From Desulfobacteraceae bacterium (GTDB lineage Bacteria > Desulfobacterota > DSM-4660 > Desulfatiglandales > Desulfatiglandaceae), in contig QZIK01000147.1 in NCBI GenBank assembly GCA_003599015.1, positions 1 through 57,670 on the forward strand: a DNA stretch of 57,670 nucleotides, read 5' to 3'. Under the pieces are notes generated by a model. That model was not told where the DNA came from. It made no database searches and saw only the letters and a list, made by a program, of their open reading frames with translations. Shown here in pieces: positions 50,049-57,670 of the stretch (the stretch's first letter is position 1; the number at the start of each line of letters is the position of its first letter). Made by a program: the position numbers and the translations under genes.

Positions 50049-53000
50049 TTATTTGAGCTTAAAGTCAACCCTGCTTTTAATAAGGCCTTCTTTTTTCTCT
50101 GGTTCAAGGGATCCGGGGCCAACGACAAAGATTCTCTCAGGTGTCACTTTTCCGGATTTAAGGATGTAGTCCTTTACGCTTATAGTTCTTTCATGGGCAA
50201 GGATCCTCAAATCGTCTCCGGATATGTCGGTTTTGGAAATCAGATCCTTCTCCATTTCTTCCAAAGAGGGCGCTTTGGTCTTTGCCTCTTTGTCTCCGGC
50301 TTTGGCAGGGATATTTTGTTCAAATAGCCTGCTGACGTACCTCAACCGTTCCTGCGGCTCTATTGTGAGTTCATCCAGAGGCGGTATGGTGAGACCTTTC
50401 TGGGCCATCTCCTTTATCTTCAAGGATTTTATTTTGTTAAGAAAACGCTGCTGTCTCAAGGCCTCAGTGTCGGATTTTTCGTCAACATATCCGAGTATCT
50501 CAAGTCTCAGGGCAGGCCGCTCGTAAAGTATGTCTATCAATTTGTCCAGCGCTGCCGCATTGCCCCCTGCTATCACACTCAAACCCGGTCCAAAATCAAA
50601 ATGACTCAGTTCCTCGCCTCCTCCGAATACGGCCCCTAAGAGGGCAAAGGGGGATGTGATGGCCTTCTCAAGGATATTTACTATCATCTTAAGTATGATT
50701 GCGCCTACGCTGAATTGCGGATCGTCCAGACGACCGGTTACTGGCAGATCCAGTTCGATGACGCCGCTTCTGTTCTTAAGAAGTGCGACAGCAAGCGCCA
50801 CGGGCAGAGATGTAGCCTGGGGGCTATCGACGGTCTTGCCGAAGGTGAATTGATCAAAAACTATCTTATTGGTTGCCTCAAGTTTCATTTTTTCAATGGA
50901 GTACTTAAGGTCCAGCGAGAGATTACCCTTTTCTATGGCGTATCCTATATACTTCCCTGAATAAGGGGTCATAGGGCTCAGTGCGATGCCTTTGAATCCG
51001 ATCTCCAGGTCCGCAAAGATATCTTCAATTAATGGGTTTAGCTTTCCAGTAATCCTGAGGGGAGCGGATCCGTCAAGATTGGCAGTAAACAATATGTCGG
51101 CTTTTTTAAATTTGTCTGTTGTGAGCCCCTTCAAATTCAAATTAATTCCTGACAGATTTGTTGAATATGCAGGCGAAACAGATCTATCCCTGAAGATCAG
51201 TATTCCATCCTTAAGTGAAATGGTTTTAAGATTTATTGTAAGATTAGACTTATCAGAAGGCTTGTTTTTATCTTCACTATCTCTAGATCTTAGAAGTTTC
51301 TGAACATTTAATGTACCATCTTTATCCACGTGAATCCTGCAGAAGGGTTTAAAAAGATCTATGCCTTCTACTGAGACGGCCAGCGGGGGTGAGGCCAGGG
51401 ATAATCCTTTTGCCTCAAGGGATCTCCACTTGAAGAACTCCTCTGCCTTGTCTTTTTCAATGGTGGTCAGATCCCTCAGATAGGTATTTCCTTTGAATTC
51501 CCATGAAGTTTCCCCTGAAGGTCCGGGAGCAAGGGTGAGTCTTCCCTTCAGAGAGAGGTTGCCCTTTGAGGCAACCAGGTTTAAATATGGCATCCAGTAA
51601 GGCTGGAAACTTTTTATATGAATGTCTGACAAATCAGTTTCAAGTTTTGCTGCAGGAGGGCTTAGGGCCACATCCCCTTTAATGGAAACCTCTCCTTGTC
51701 CAGCCATGTCAAAAGAAAGGGCGAGGCTGCCCCAGGAATCCTTTTTGTTGGTTATATCCTTTGCCTCAATCCTTAATTTATGAACAGGAACTTTGACTGC
51801 TGACGGATTGGACAGATCTGTGAAGTCAACAGAGTACCCGTCCACCAGCGCGCCTTTAAGTAAAATGGTCCATGGAGATGGTGCCTCCGAACCTTTCAAA
51901 TTTTTTTCTTGAGATGAATTCCCAGACGGGGTGCTGGGAAGAAGTGTGCCCAGATTGATTGTTCCATCCTTGTTTCTTTCAAGAAAAACTTTTCCGTCCT
52001 TTGTGGAAAAATCAGAAATAATGAGTTCTTTACCTGTGAGATCAAATGATGCCCCTCTGATCCCCAGAGTCCGGGTTTGGAAAAAGAGCTCCTTCTCACC
52101 TTTCTTCCTCAAGGCCATATCCTTCAGATCAAGGGATATCTCTGAGATAAGAAGGCTAACGTCCTTCTTTTCCCCATTAAGAGAAAATTTATAGTCGCTC
52201 TGGAGCCGGATATTGCCTTTTAAAATTTCAAAAAGGATATTTTCTCTATAGTATGGTTCAAAGTCAGAAATCGGAATAGGCCCGATGGATATTCCCCCCT
52301 CGCCCCACAGCGGGTCAAGGCAGAAAGAGCCTTTTGTCTTAAAATTCCCTCCGCTCTCAGTGTTAAAGGAAAGCTCAACAGCAGAGAGGCTTTCAGGTTT
52401 GCTGCTGTAGCCGCTTACCTTAAGGTCAAGGTCTGATATGGATGCTTTAAATCCCCCTTTTACGAACTGATCGAGAAATCCTGCCCTCCCGCCGGTGATT
52501 GTTACCTCATCTATATGAATGGCAGTCGCTGCTTTGTCCTTTTGATTGTTCCCTGATGAGTCCTTTTCTTTGCCGTCTTTTCCGGAGGATGTGTTCCTGG
52601 GGATAAGGGAGACAAGATTGAGGGCTCCTTCTGCATCTCTTGCTACTCTCAGCTCAGGGGATTGCAGTGCCACGCGTCCTAAGTGGAGATTGCCTGCGAT
52701 TAGATCCGATTCTGCCAATAAAATTGAAAGGCTCGGAAGTGCGAGAAGACTTTCTCCTTTGTGATCGAGAATCTTAGTGTCCCTGAGATGGATTTCCCCT
52801 TTTGCTATCAGTTTCGCTCCTCCGCCTGCCTTGATTTCGTAGCCCAGTGCTACCGCTATATCAAGCAGGCCTTTTTCCAGCTCGAAGGACAAGTCCAGAG
52901 GGACATAAGCCATATATCTTGCAAGATCAATCCCCCTTACATCAAGGCTCAAGGACGTCTCCTTGTTTTCCACGAATGGGAGGGATGCACCGGACAGATC

Positions 53001-53606
53001 CAGCGGCGCTCCGTCAATAACGGCCTTGAAGACCGGCTTGACATGCACTCTGGCGTGGTAAGGAAAATTTGAAAAGAAGGGCAGATTGAATAAAAGCCCT
53101 TCCATTTTGTGGGTTTTCTTTTTCGGGCGATCAATGAAATCAATAACCCCTTGCTCGATCTGAATATTGCTGAAGGAAAACCCAGGAGTCATGGGCGCAG
53201 ATTCCTGTTCCTCTTTTTTATCTCCCCCTCCGGCGATGATATCGGAGAAGTTGAAATCACCTTTTTCAATGTGTTCAATTCGCAGGTAGGGGCCCTTAAG
53301 GATCAATTCTTCAACGACCGGTGCAAATTTAAACAAAGACATACCGCTTAGGTTAACCTTCATTTCTTGAAAGGTGAAAAAGGGTATGGGTTTCTCCTTC
53401 TCCTGCACAGAGAGCCCTTTGATTTCTATTGTAAGTTTGTATGGATTTGCCTTGATTTCTTGAATAGTGACCTTTCTGTTGAGTGCTTTTCCAAGGTTTT
53501 TTGACAGGAATGACCTGGCAACGGGTGGAAGAACAAAAAAGCCTAAAATGCTATAAACTGCAAAAATCCCAGCCATAATAATGAAGACTTTTCTGACCGT
53601 TTTCAT
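50049..53606 (-). CDS. Large AsmA/DUF748-type envelope protein
   Basis: This 1185-residue protein has one N-terminal membrane segment (IIMAGIFAVYSILGFFVL) followed by a long periplasmic region of repeated beta-strand units, for example GDFNFSDII, GTINLGTLLPS and GTLNVQKLL. This is the DUF748/AsmA-like pattern of long grooved proteins that move phospholipid between the membranes. The C-terminal 250 residues (LSVIAGGNAAALDKLIDIL, LRLEILGYVDEKSDTEALR) resemble an OmpA-like domain. GGAGGTGGAGA before the ATG is a strong site. It stands alone on the minus strand; its role in lipid transport or envelope integrity is an inference from the family. Confidence 0.85.
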   Translation of the reverse strand: MKTVRKVFIIMAGIFAVYSILGFFVLPPVARSFLSKNLGKALNRKVTIQEIKANPYKLTIEIKGLSVQEKEKPIPFFTFQEMKVNLSGMSLFKFAPVVEELILKGPYLRIEHIEKGDFNFSDIIAGGGDKKEEQESAPMTPGFSFSNIQIEQGVIDFIDRPKKKTHKMEGLLFNLPFFSNFPYHARVHVKPVFKAVIDGAPLDLSGASLPFVENKETSLSLDVRGIDLARYMAYVPLDLSFELEKGLLDIAVALGYEIKAGGGAKLIAKGEIHLRDTKILDHKGESLLALPSLSILLAESDLIAGNLHLGRVALQSPELRVARDAEGALNLVSLIPRNTSSGKDGKEKDSSGNNQKDKAATAIHIDEVTITGGRAGFLDQFVKGGFKASISDLDLKVSGYSSKPESLSAVELSFNTESGGNFKTKGSFCLDPLWGEGGISIGPIPISDFEPYYRENILFEILKGNIRLQSDYKFSLNGEKKDVSLLISEISLDLKDMALRKKGEKELFFQTRTLGIRGASFDLTGKELIISDFSTKDGKVFLERNKDGTINLGTLLPSTPSGNSSQEKNLKGSEAPSPWTILLKGALVDGYSVDFTDLSNPSAVKVPVHKLRIEAKDITNKKDSWGSLALSFDMAGQGEVSIKGDVALSPPAAKLETDLSDIHIKSFQPYWMPYLNLVASKGNLSLKGRLTLAPGPSGETSWEFKGNTYLRDLTTIEKDKAEEFFKWRSLEAKGLSLASPPLAVSVEGIDLFKPFCRIHVDKDGTLNVQKLLRSRDSEDKNKPSDKSNLTINLKTISLKDGILIFRDRSVSPAYSTNLSGINLNLKGLTTDKFKKADILFTANLDGSAPLRITGKLNPLIEDIFADLEIGFKGIALSPMTPYSGKYIGYAIEKGNLSLDLKYSIEKMKLEATNKIVFDQFTFGKTVDSPQATSLPVALAVALLKNRSGVIELDLPVTGRLDDPQFSVGAIILKMIVNILEKAITSPFALLGAVFGGGEELSHFDFGPGLSVIAGGNAAALDKLIDILYERPALRLEILGYVDEKSDTEALRQQRFLNKIKSLKIKEMAQKGLTIPPLDELTIEPQERLRYVSRLFEQNIPAKAGDKEAKTKAPSLEEMEKDLISKTDISGDDLRILAHERTISVKDYILKSGKVTPERIFVVGPGSLEPEKKEGLIKSRVDFKLK

Positions 53607-53636
53607 TCTCCACCTCCTTTTTTGGCAATGGGAAAC

Positions 53637-54677
53637 TTATCCTTCTGCCGGATCTGATCTCTTCCCGGAGGAGTTTTTATGTGACAGGAGGTAATCCTTG
53701 TATGCGTACAAAGCAGGGGAGCCTCCCGTGTGGATGAAAAGCACCGCATCATCCTTCTTGAAGAAGCCGCTTCGCGCAAGATCGATCAATCCGGCCATGG
53801 CCTTGCCCGTATATACCGGATCAAGGAGAATGCCTTCTGTTCTAGCAAGGAGCCTCACAGCTTCAGCCATCTGAGGGGTTGGAATGGCATAGCCTTCTCC
53901 CACATAACCATCCAGGCATCTTACTGCGTTCCGCGGTATCGCACATCGAAGGCCCAGGTGATGCGCAGTTTCAAGACAGAGGGAGTAAACAAGCTCTTCC
54001 TGGGGCTCCTTTGCGTGGCTTACGTTTATGCCTGTAACCGGAATTTCCATATTGCAGCCTATAAGTCCTGTAACAAGGCCGGCTTGAGTACCTGCGCTGC
54101 CGCTTGCGCATATGATATGGTCAAATGCAATCCCTGTCTCAAAGCTCTGTGTTTGGATTTCCTGTGCACATGCAGCGTAGCCTGTTGCACCCACCGGTGT
54201 TGAGCCGCCAACCGGTATAAGATATGCCTTGCGACCCTGGGCATCAAGTTCAAGGGCAACTTTTTCCATCTCCGCTGATAGAAGAGTGCCTTTGGGTACC
54301 ACCCTTATCTCCTCTATGCCCATAAGATGATATAGCAAGTTGTTTCCGCTTGCATTGGGGTCATAGGTCCCCGGGATCCTCTCTTCCAGGATAAATCTGC
54401 ACCTGAGCCCTTCCCTGGCTGCGGCTGCAAGCGTGAGCCTACAGTGGTTGGACTGGATGGCGCCGCACGTAACGAGGGTGTCTGCCCCCCCGGCAAGTGC
54501 GTCTGCGACCAGAAACTCCAGTTTTCGCGTCTTATTGCCTCCTGCAGCGAGTCCCAGGAGATCGTCTCTCTTTATAAAAACCCCGGGGCCGCCTATTGCG
54601 GCTGAAAACCGGGGGAGCGGTTCAATCGGCGTAGGTCCGTGGGTGTACCTTCTTCTTGGAAACAGGGCCAGATTCAT
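53637..54677 (-). CDS. dcyD: D-cysteine desulfhydrase-family PLP enzyme
   Basis: This 346-residue fold type II PLP protein has the PLP lysine in GLAAGGNKTRKLEFLVAD, CGAIQSNHCRLT, the phosphate-binding ASGSAGTQAG and the C-terminal LFIHTGGSPALYAY. These fit the D-cysteine desulfhydrase/ACC deaminase group. D-cysteine gives pyruvate, sulfide and ammonia. L-cysteate sulfo-lyase (CuyA) is a close relative and would fit an organism that uses sulfonates, so the name is tentative. GGAGGAAATTAT before the ATG supports the start. It lies 29 bases after the HD gene on the same strand. Confidence 0.82.
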   Translation of the reverse strand: MNLALFPRRRYTHGPTPIEPLPRFSAAIGGPGVFIKRDDLLGLAAGGNKTRKLEFLVADALAGGADTLVTCGAIQSNHCRLTLAAAAREGLRCRFILEERIPGTYDPNASGNNLLYHLMGIEEIRVVPKGTLLSAEMEKVALELDAQGRKAYLIPVGGSTPVGATGYAACAQEIQTQSFETGIAFDHIICASGSAGTQAGLVTGLIGCNMEIPVTGINVSHAKEPQEELVYSLCLETAHHLGLRCAIPRNAVRCLDGYVGEGYAIPTPQMAEAVRLLARTEGILLDPVYTGKAMAGLIDLARSGFFKKDDAVLFIHTGGSPALYAYKDYLLSHKNSSGKRSDPAEG

Positions 54678-54706
54678 ATAATTTCCTCCTTCATGGCCTT
54701 ATTGTT

Positions 54707-55291
54707 TCAGCAATCCAGGTCTCCTTTGAGGCCTATGGCATCGGCTGCATCCCTCATGCCCATAATGGTTTCCGTGATAAGGTCTGTGAGTTCAATGCCA
54801 AGCATTTCAGCGCCTCTCTCAATTATAGTTCTGTCTACACCTGCGGCAAATCGTTTATCTTTCCATTTCTTCTTAACAGATTGGGCGGTAAGGTCCATTA
54901 CGCTCCTCGATGGACGCACGAGCGCAGTGGTTGCAACCAGGCCCGTAAGCTCATCAACCGCATAGAGAACCTTCTCAAGATCCGTGGCGGGTTCCACACT
55001 GGAACATATCCCCCATCCGTGGCTGGCAACCGCCCTTATGAAATTCTCAGGCCAAAGTCTCTCCCTGAGGATTTCAACGCTCTTGCGACAATGCTCCCCG
55101 GGAAATTGCTCGTAATCAAGGTCATGGACAAGTCCAATAATGCCCCAATCATCCTCTGGCTCTCCTCTCATGCGGGCAAACCTGCGCATGACTGACTCAA
55201 CGGCAAGGGCATGCCTTATCAAGCTTTCATTCTTGGTAAATTCTTGAAGAAGATTTAAGGCTTCTTTGCGGGTGGGCTTATACTGGTTCAT
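54707..55291 (-). CDS. HD-domain hydrolase
   Basis: This 194-residue protein carries the HD motif in IGLVHDLDYEQFPGEH. An upstream His (LIRHALAVESVMRRFA) and a later VASHGWG and YAVDELTGLV complete the metal site of an HD phosphohydrolase. The family acts on nucleotides or phosphate monoesters. The substrate is unknown. GAGGA eight bases before the ATG supports the start. The 214-base gap upstream (55292-55505) holds no gene; I see no clear promoter or hairpin in it. Confidence 0.85.
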   Translation of the reverse strand: MNQYKPTRKEALNLLQEFTKNESLIRHALAVESVMRRFARMRGEPEDDWGIIGLVHDLDYEQFPGEHCRKSVEILRERLWPENFIRAVASHGWGICSSVEPATDLEKVLYAVDELTGLVATTALVRPSRSVMDLTAQSVKKKWKDKRFAAGVDRTIIERGAEMLGIELTDLITETIMGMRDAADAIGLKGDLDC

Positions 55292-55505
55292 TTGCTTGTA
55301 TCCTCATTTAAATGTCCTGGGTTTGTATTCCTTGTTAAAATCAATCTTGGATCACCCGGCCGCCATTGATCAGTCATTGTAAAAGCCTATCATAACTAGT
55401 ATCAGCCTGAAAGTATAAAGAAATTTCTGCAACTGTAGCATAGGGTCTCCAGGGTGAAAATTTCCTGAATATTTAGATTGCTCCACAAATTGGTTTTTTC
55501 CGTTC

Positions 55506-56732
55506 TCATATAACAGCCCAAAGATAGGTGCAACCTATAGCCAGGACGGCAATTGTTGAAACCATCCCAAATCTAAAATATTCCATAAATCCTAGATGAT
55601 AGGCATCTCGCGAGCATTCGGCCACTATGATATTTGCCACGGACCCCAGTATGGTGAAGTTGCCGGCAACGGTTGTGGTAAAGGCAAGGAGCACCCAGCC
55701 GGCGTTGCCTGCTCCAAGTTCATTGATGTGGGGGCCAGCAAGAAGCACCATTGGCACATTGGATACCAGATTGGATCCTGCCGTCAGGAGGGCTGTGAAA
55801 AGTGTTAATCCCCATGATTCAGAAAGGTGAAAGTATGGAGCGCTTTGCCTCCAAGCCCTCTCAATCAGGCCTGTTGAAGCAAGGCCTGCTACAACTATAA
55901 AAAGACAGCAGAAAAATACAAGGAGTGGCCAGTCCACCCTGGAAAAGACGTCGCGTGGATCTTTTCTGTTAACGATCACAAGTACCATCACTCCTGCAAG
56001 TGTGGTATAGCCCATGTGAAACCCTGCAAAAAAGCCTGCTGTTACCCCACCAGTAACGAAGAGAACAAGGAAAAGGTTAGGCCCGTTGGACGGGGGGTTG
56101 CTAATTTCTCTCCTCAGCTCAAGAGTTGCCGGCATAGAGCGGCCATAGTAGAACCAAAGCAGAAAGATATTCACAATGAGGCCTATGCCGGCGGCAGGGC
56201 CCGCCATCATAAGGAAGGATGAAAAACCCATGTTGCTCATGCTTCCTATGATCATGTTCTGCGGGTTTCCCACCAGTGTGGCGGAACTGCCGATGTTTGC
56301 AGAGGTGGCAAGGGCTATAAGGAAAGGTCCCAGGGGAAGATTTGCCCTGGTGCAAGTTGCTATCAGCATTGGAGTCATAAAAAGACACACCGTATCGTTC
56401 ACAAGAAAGGCTGAGAGTACCCCTGAAATTATCGCAGTAAGACATAAAAGCGAAAAAGGGGTCTTGCAGCTCCTTATGATGCGAAAGGAAATCCAGTCAA
56501 AAAATCCGGCTTCCTTGAGATAGACCGTTAAGACCATCATGCAGAAAAGCAAAAGGATTGTGTCATGATCTATAGCCCTGTAGCTTTCCTCCGGGGAAAG
56601 CGCTCCAAAGGCCACCATAAGGACCGCCCCCAGGAGGGCGCCGGCCGGTCTCCCTATGGGGAGGAGAGAAAGTCTTCTGGAGGCAATAAGAGCATAGGTA
56701 ATAAGGAAGATGGCGTAGATAAAGGTTTCCAT
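55506..56732 (-). CDS. ArsB/NhaD-type anion or Na+/H+ membrane transporter
   Basis: ATG 56732 gives a product of about 408 residues; upstream in-frame starts would lie inside the Nudix gene. It has about 11 hydrophobic segments and the family run AFLVNDTVCLFMTP. This is followed by ATSANIGSSATLVGNPQNM, with a second such motif near VSNVPMVLLAGPH and TVAGNFTILGSVANIIVAE. This two-repeat pattern belongs to the ion transporter superfamily of ArsB, NhaD and SLC13/CitM. Whether the ion is arsenite, Na+, citrate or another anion cannot be told; there are no ars genes nearby. Confidence 0.88.
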   Translation of the reverse strand: METFIYAIFLITYALIASRRLSLLPIGRPAGALLGAVLMVAFGALSPEESYRAIDHDTILLLFCMMVLTVYLKEAGFFDWISFRIIRSCKTPFSLLCLTAIISGVLSAFLVNDTVCLFMTPMLIATCTRANLPLGPFLIALATSANIGSSATLVGNPQNMIIGSMSNMGFSSFLMMAGPAAGIGLIVNIFLLWFYYGRSMPATLELRREISNPPSNGPNLFLVLFVTGGVTAGFFAGFHMGYTTLAGVMVLVIVNRKDPRDVFSRVDWPLLVFFCCLFIVVAGLASTGLIERAWRQSAPYFHLSESWGLTLFTALLTAGSNLVSNVPMVLLAGPHINELGAGNAGWVLLAFTTTVAGNFTILGSVANIIVAECSRDAYHLGFMEYFRFGMVSTIAVLAIGCTYLWAVI

Positions 56733-56748
56733 GGCAAATGCACGGGCC

Positions 56749-57597
56749 TCACGCCCTGAGGTAGTCCCTGGATAGGGACCTTTCAACAAGTGGAAGGTTA
56801 CTCATATGGGGAGCCTCGAACTGAAATACTATTCTTATGAATTCCATCACAATCCTGAATGTTGCCCCCCAGAGGACCTCTTCGCCGTCAGTGCCTTTAT
56901 ATAGATAACATGGAAAATCCGACGTCGAACCTCTTATCAGCATACGGCATCTCCTGTAAAAACAAGGCTTTAGCAGATCCTTGAGGGGTATCCGGATGAC
57001 CTTTTCTACCTCCCGGTTGGGAAAAAATCGCCTCTGGCCTCCTACCCAAGTTGCGAGGGGGTATATGGTCCTTTTGTACATGACAAGGTCCTGGGAGGGG
57101 AGGGGACCGAGGAACTTTATTCTCAAGGGGTTGAGTCCCATCTCTTCAAGCCCCTCCCTTATCCCTGTTGCAAGGAGAAGGCTTAGCCTCATTGCCTGGT
57201 TTGGCCTTTCCCTGAGAAGTCCTTCCCAGTGGGGCCATCTTCCGAGGGGCATTAGAGGCAGGGAGATGATCCTGGAGATAACAGGATCAATCCTGGGAGA
57301 AATGCCTCCCCCCGGGAAGCACAGATCCCCGGGCTGCCTGACTCTCTCAGAACGCTTGTTGAGAATGAGACATGCTCCAGGCCGGCTGCTCTCCCCCCCC
57401 TGACACATGCCAAGTGTGAAAAGCACTGCCGAGCTCTCCGGCCGGTCAGCGGCCCCTGGAGGAAAAATTCTTCCATTTAGAGCGTGCCTTTGCAGTATTG
57501 AACTTATATGGGAACAAAGGGCCAGCGGATCCTCAAGGACTTTATCCCATTTGAAGTGAGCTTTTTGAAGTTCGTCTGAAAGGTTGCACGATTTCAT
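56749..57597 (-). CDS. Nudix hydrolase with an interrupted Nudix box (NudL/CoA pyrophosphatase-like)
   Basis: This 282-residue protein has the PGG of a Nudix fold in GDLCFPGGGIS (residues 90-100) and the helix end IREGLEEMGL (146-155), giving the REXXEEXG part. About 50 residues separate them, where some 15 are usual, so an insert interrupts the Nudix box and the usual PGG-to-E link is lost. KRSERVRQPGDLCFPGG recalls CoA diphosphatases of the NudL group. The REGLEE acids that bind Mg2+ remain. It could hydrolyse CoA or another nucleoside diphosphate derivative. The stop lies beyond the start of the transporter gene's open frame but before its likely ATG. Confidence 0.78.
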   Translation of the reverse strand: MKSCNLSDELQKAHFKWDKVLEDPLALCSHISSILQRHALNGRIFPPGAADRPESSAVLFTLGMCQGGESSRPGACLILNKRSERVRQPGDLCFPGGGISPRIDPVISRIISLPLMPLGRWPHWEGLLRERPNQAMRLSLLLATGIREGLEEMGLNPLRIKFLGPLPSQDLVMYKRTIYPLATWVGGQRRFFPNREVEKVIRIPLKDLLKPCFYRRCRMLIRGSTSDFPCYLYKGTDGEEVLWGATFRIVMEFIRIVFQFEAPHMSNLPLVERSLSRDYLRA

Positions 57598-57670
57598 GGA
57601 AACTCATACTAGTAGAAACTGCTATGGTAGGCAAGCACCAGGGAGAGCGAAAGCTATATGGAGCTCTTCT

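Noticed and set aside
1-57670. tRNA, rRNA, CRISPR arrays, insertion sequences or prophage
   Set aside because: I saw no cloverleaf or T-loop pattern outside coding sequence, no regularly spaced direct repeats, and no transposase, integrase or phage gene.

Overview
The window looks like a chromosomal segment from an anaerobic, Gram-negative, Desulfobacterota-type bacterium (the old Deltaproteobacteria). This is inferred from content: ferredoxin-linked indolepyruvate oxidoreductase, an EtfA with a fused ferredoxin domain, TRAP uptake, several acyl-CoA enzymes, outer-membrane proteins and the carboxyspermidine route to spermidine. There is no rRNA or 16S marker, so the taxonomy is not proven. 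I saw no tRNA, CRISPR array, insertion sequence or phage gene. Genes are tightly packed in long operons.

Layout. (1) 1-1276: 3' part of a large acyl-CoA dehydrogenase cut by the window edge. (2) 1306-7415, leftward: two adjoining units. One encodes two thioredoxin-fold proteins and a CcdA-type reductant exporter. The other encodes a YtkA/FixH-like exported protein, a beta-barrel protein, an FMN-bind-like exported protein and a MacB/LolCDE-type ABC permease and ATPase. Together they read as an envelope redox and transport module. (3) 7855-9393: a lone cobalamin-type radical SAM protein, divergent from module 2 across a dyad-containing promoter region. (4) 9675-14817: a complete arginine-to-spermidine operon: arginine decarboxylase, carboxyspermidine dehydrogenase, carboxyspermidine decarboxylase and agmatinase. 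(5) 15181-19986: TrpB2, a four-cysteine small protein, IorA, IorB and a MocA-like cytidylyltransferase, behind a long structured leader. (6) 20077-26959, leftward: TolC, membrane-fusion protein, RND pump and a TauE/SafE exporter. (7) 27090-28109: MltG.

(8) 28185-47730 is a nearly 20 kb rightward catabolic region and the most interesting part. The first unit, behind a GntR-type dyad, encodes a CaiB/BaiF CoA-transferase, EtfB, ferredoxin-EtfA, an acyl-CoA dehydrogenase lacking the usual catalytic Glu, a GntR/FCD regulator, and a two-subunit B12 acyl-CoA mutase with an altered active-site motif. A three-gene TRAP transporter follows, then a PaaK-type acyl-CoA ligase, a three-subunit molybdenum hydroxylase and an ATP-dependent HyuA/HyuB pair. 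A reasonable inference is uptake of an organic acid, activation to a CoA ester, ring hydroxylation, ATP-driven ring opening or carboxylation, and then dehydrogenation and carbon-skeleton rearrangement. The substrate cannot be named from sequence.

(9) 47740-57597, leftward: an MFS carrier, a metallo-beta-lactamase-fold hydrolase, a 1185-residue AsmA/DUF748 envelope protein, a D-cysteine desulfhydrase-type PLP enzyme, an HD-domain protein, an ArsB/NhaD-type transporter and a Nudix hydrolase with an interrupted Nudix box. Start sites were chosen from visible Shine-Dalgarno sequences where these were informative. Comparisons with named families rest on remembered family motifs, not on searches.
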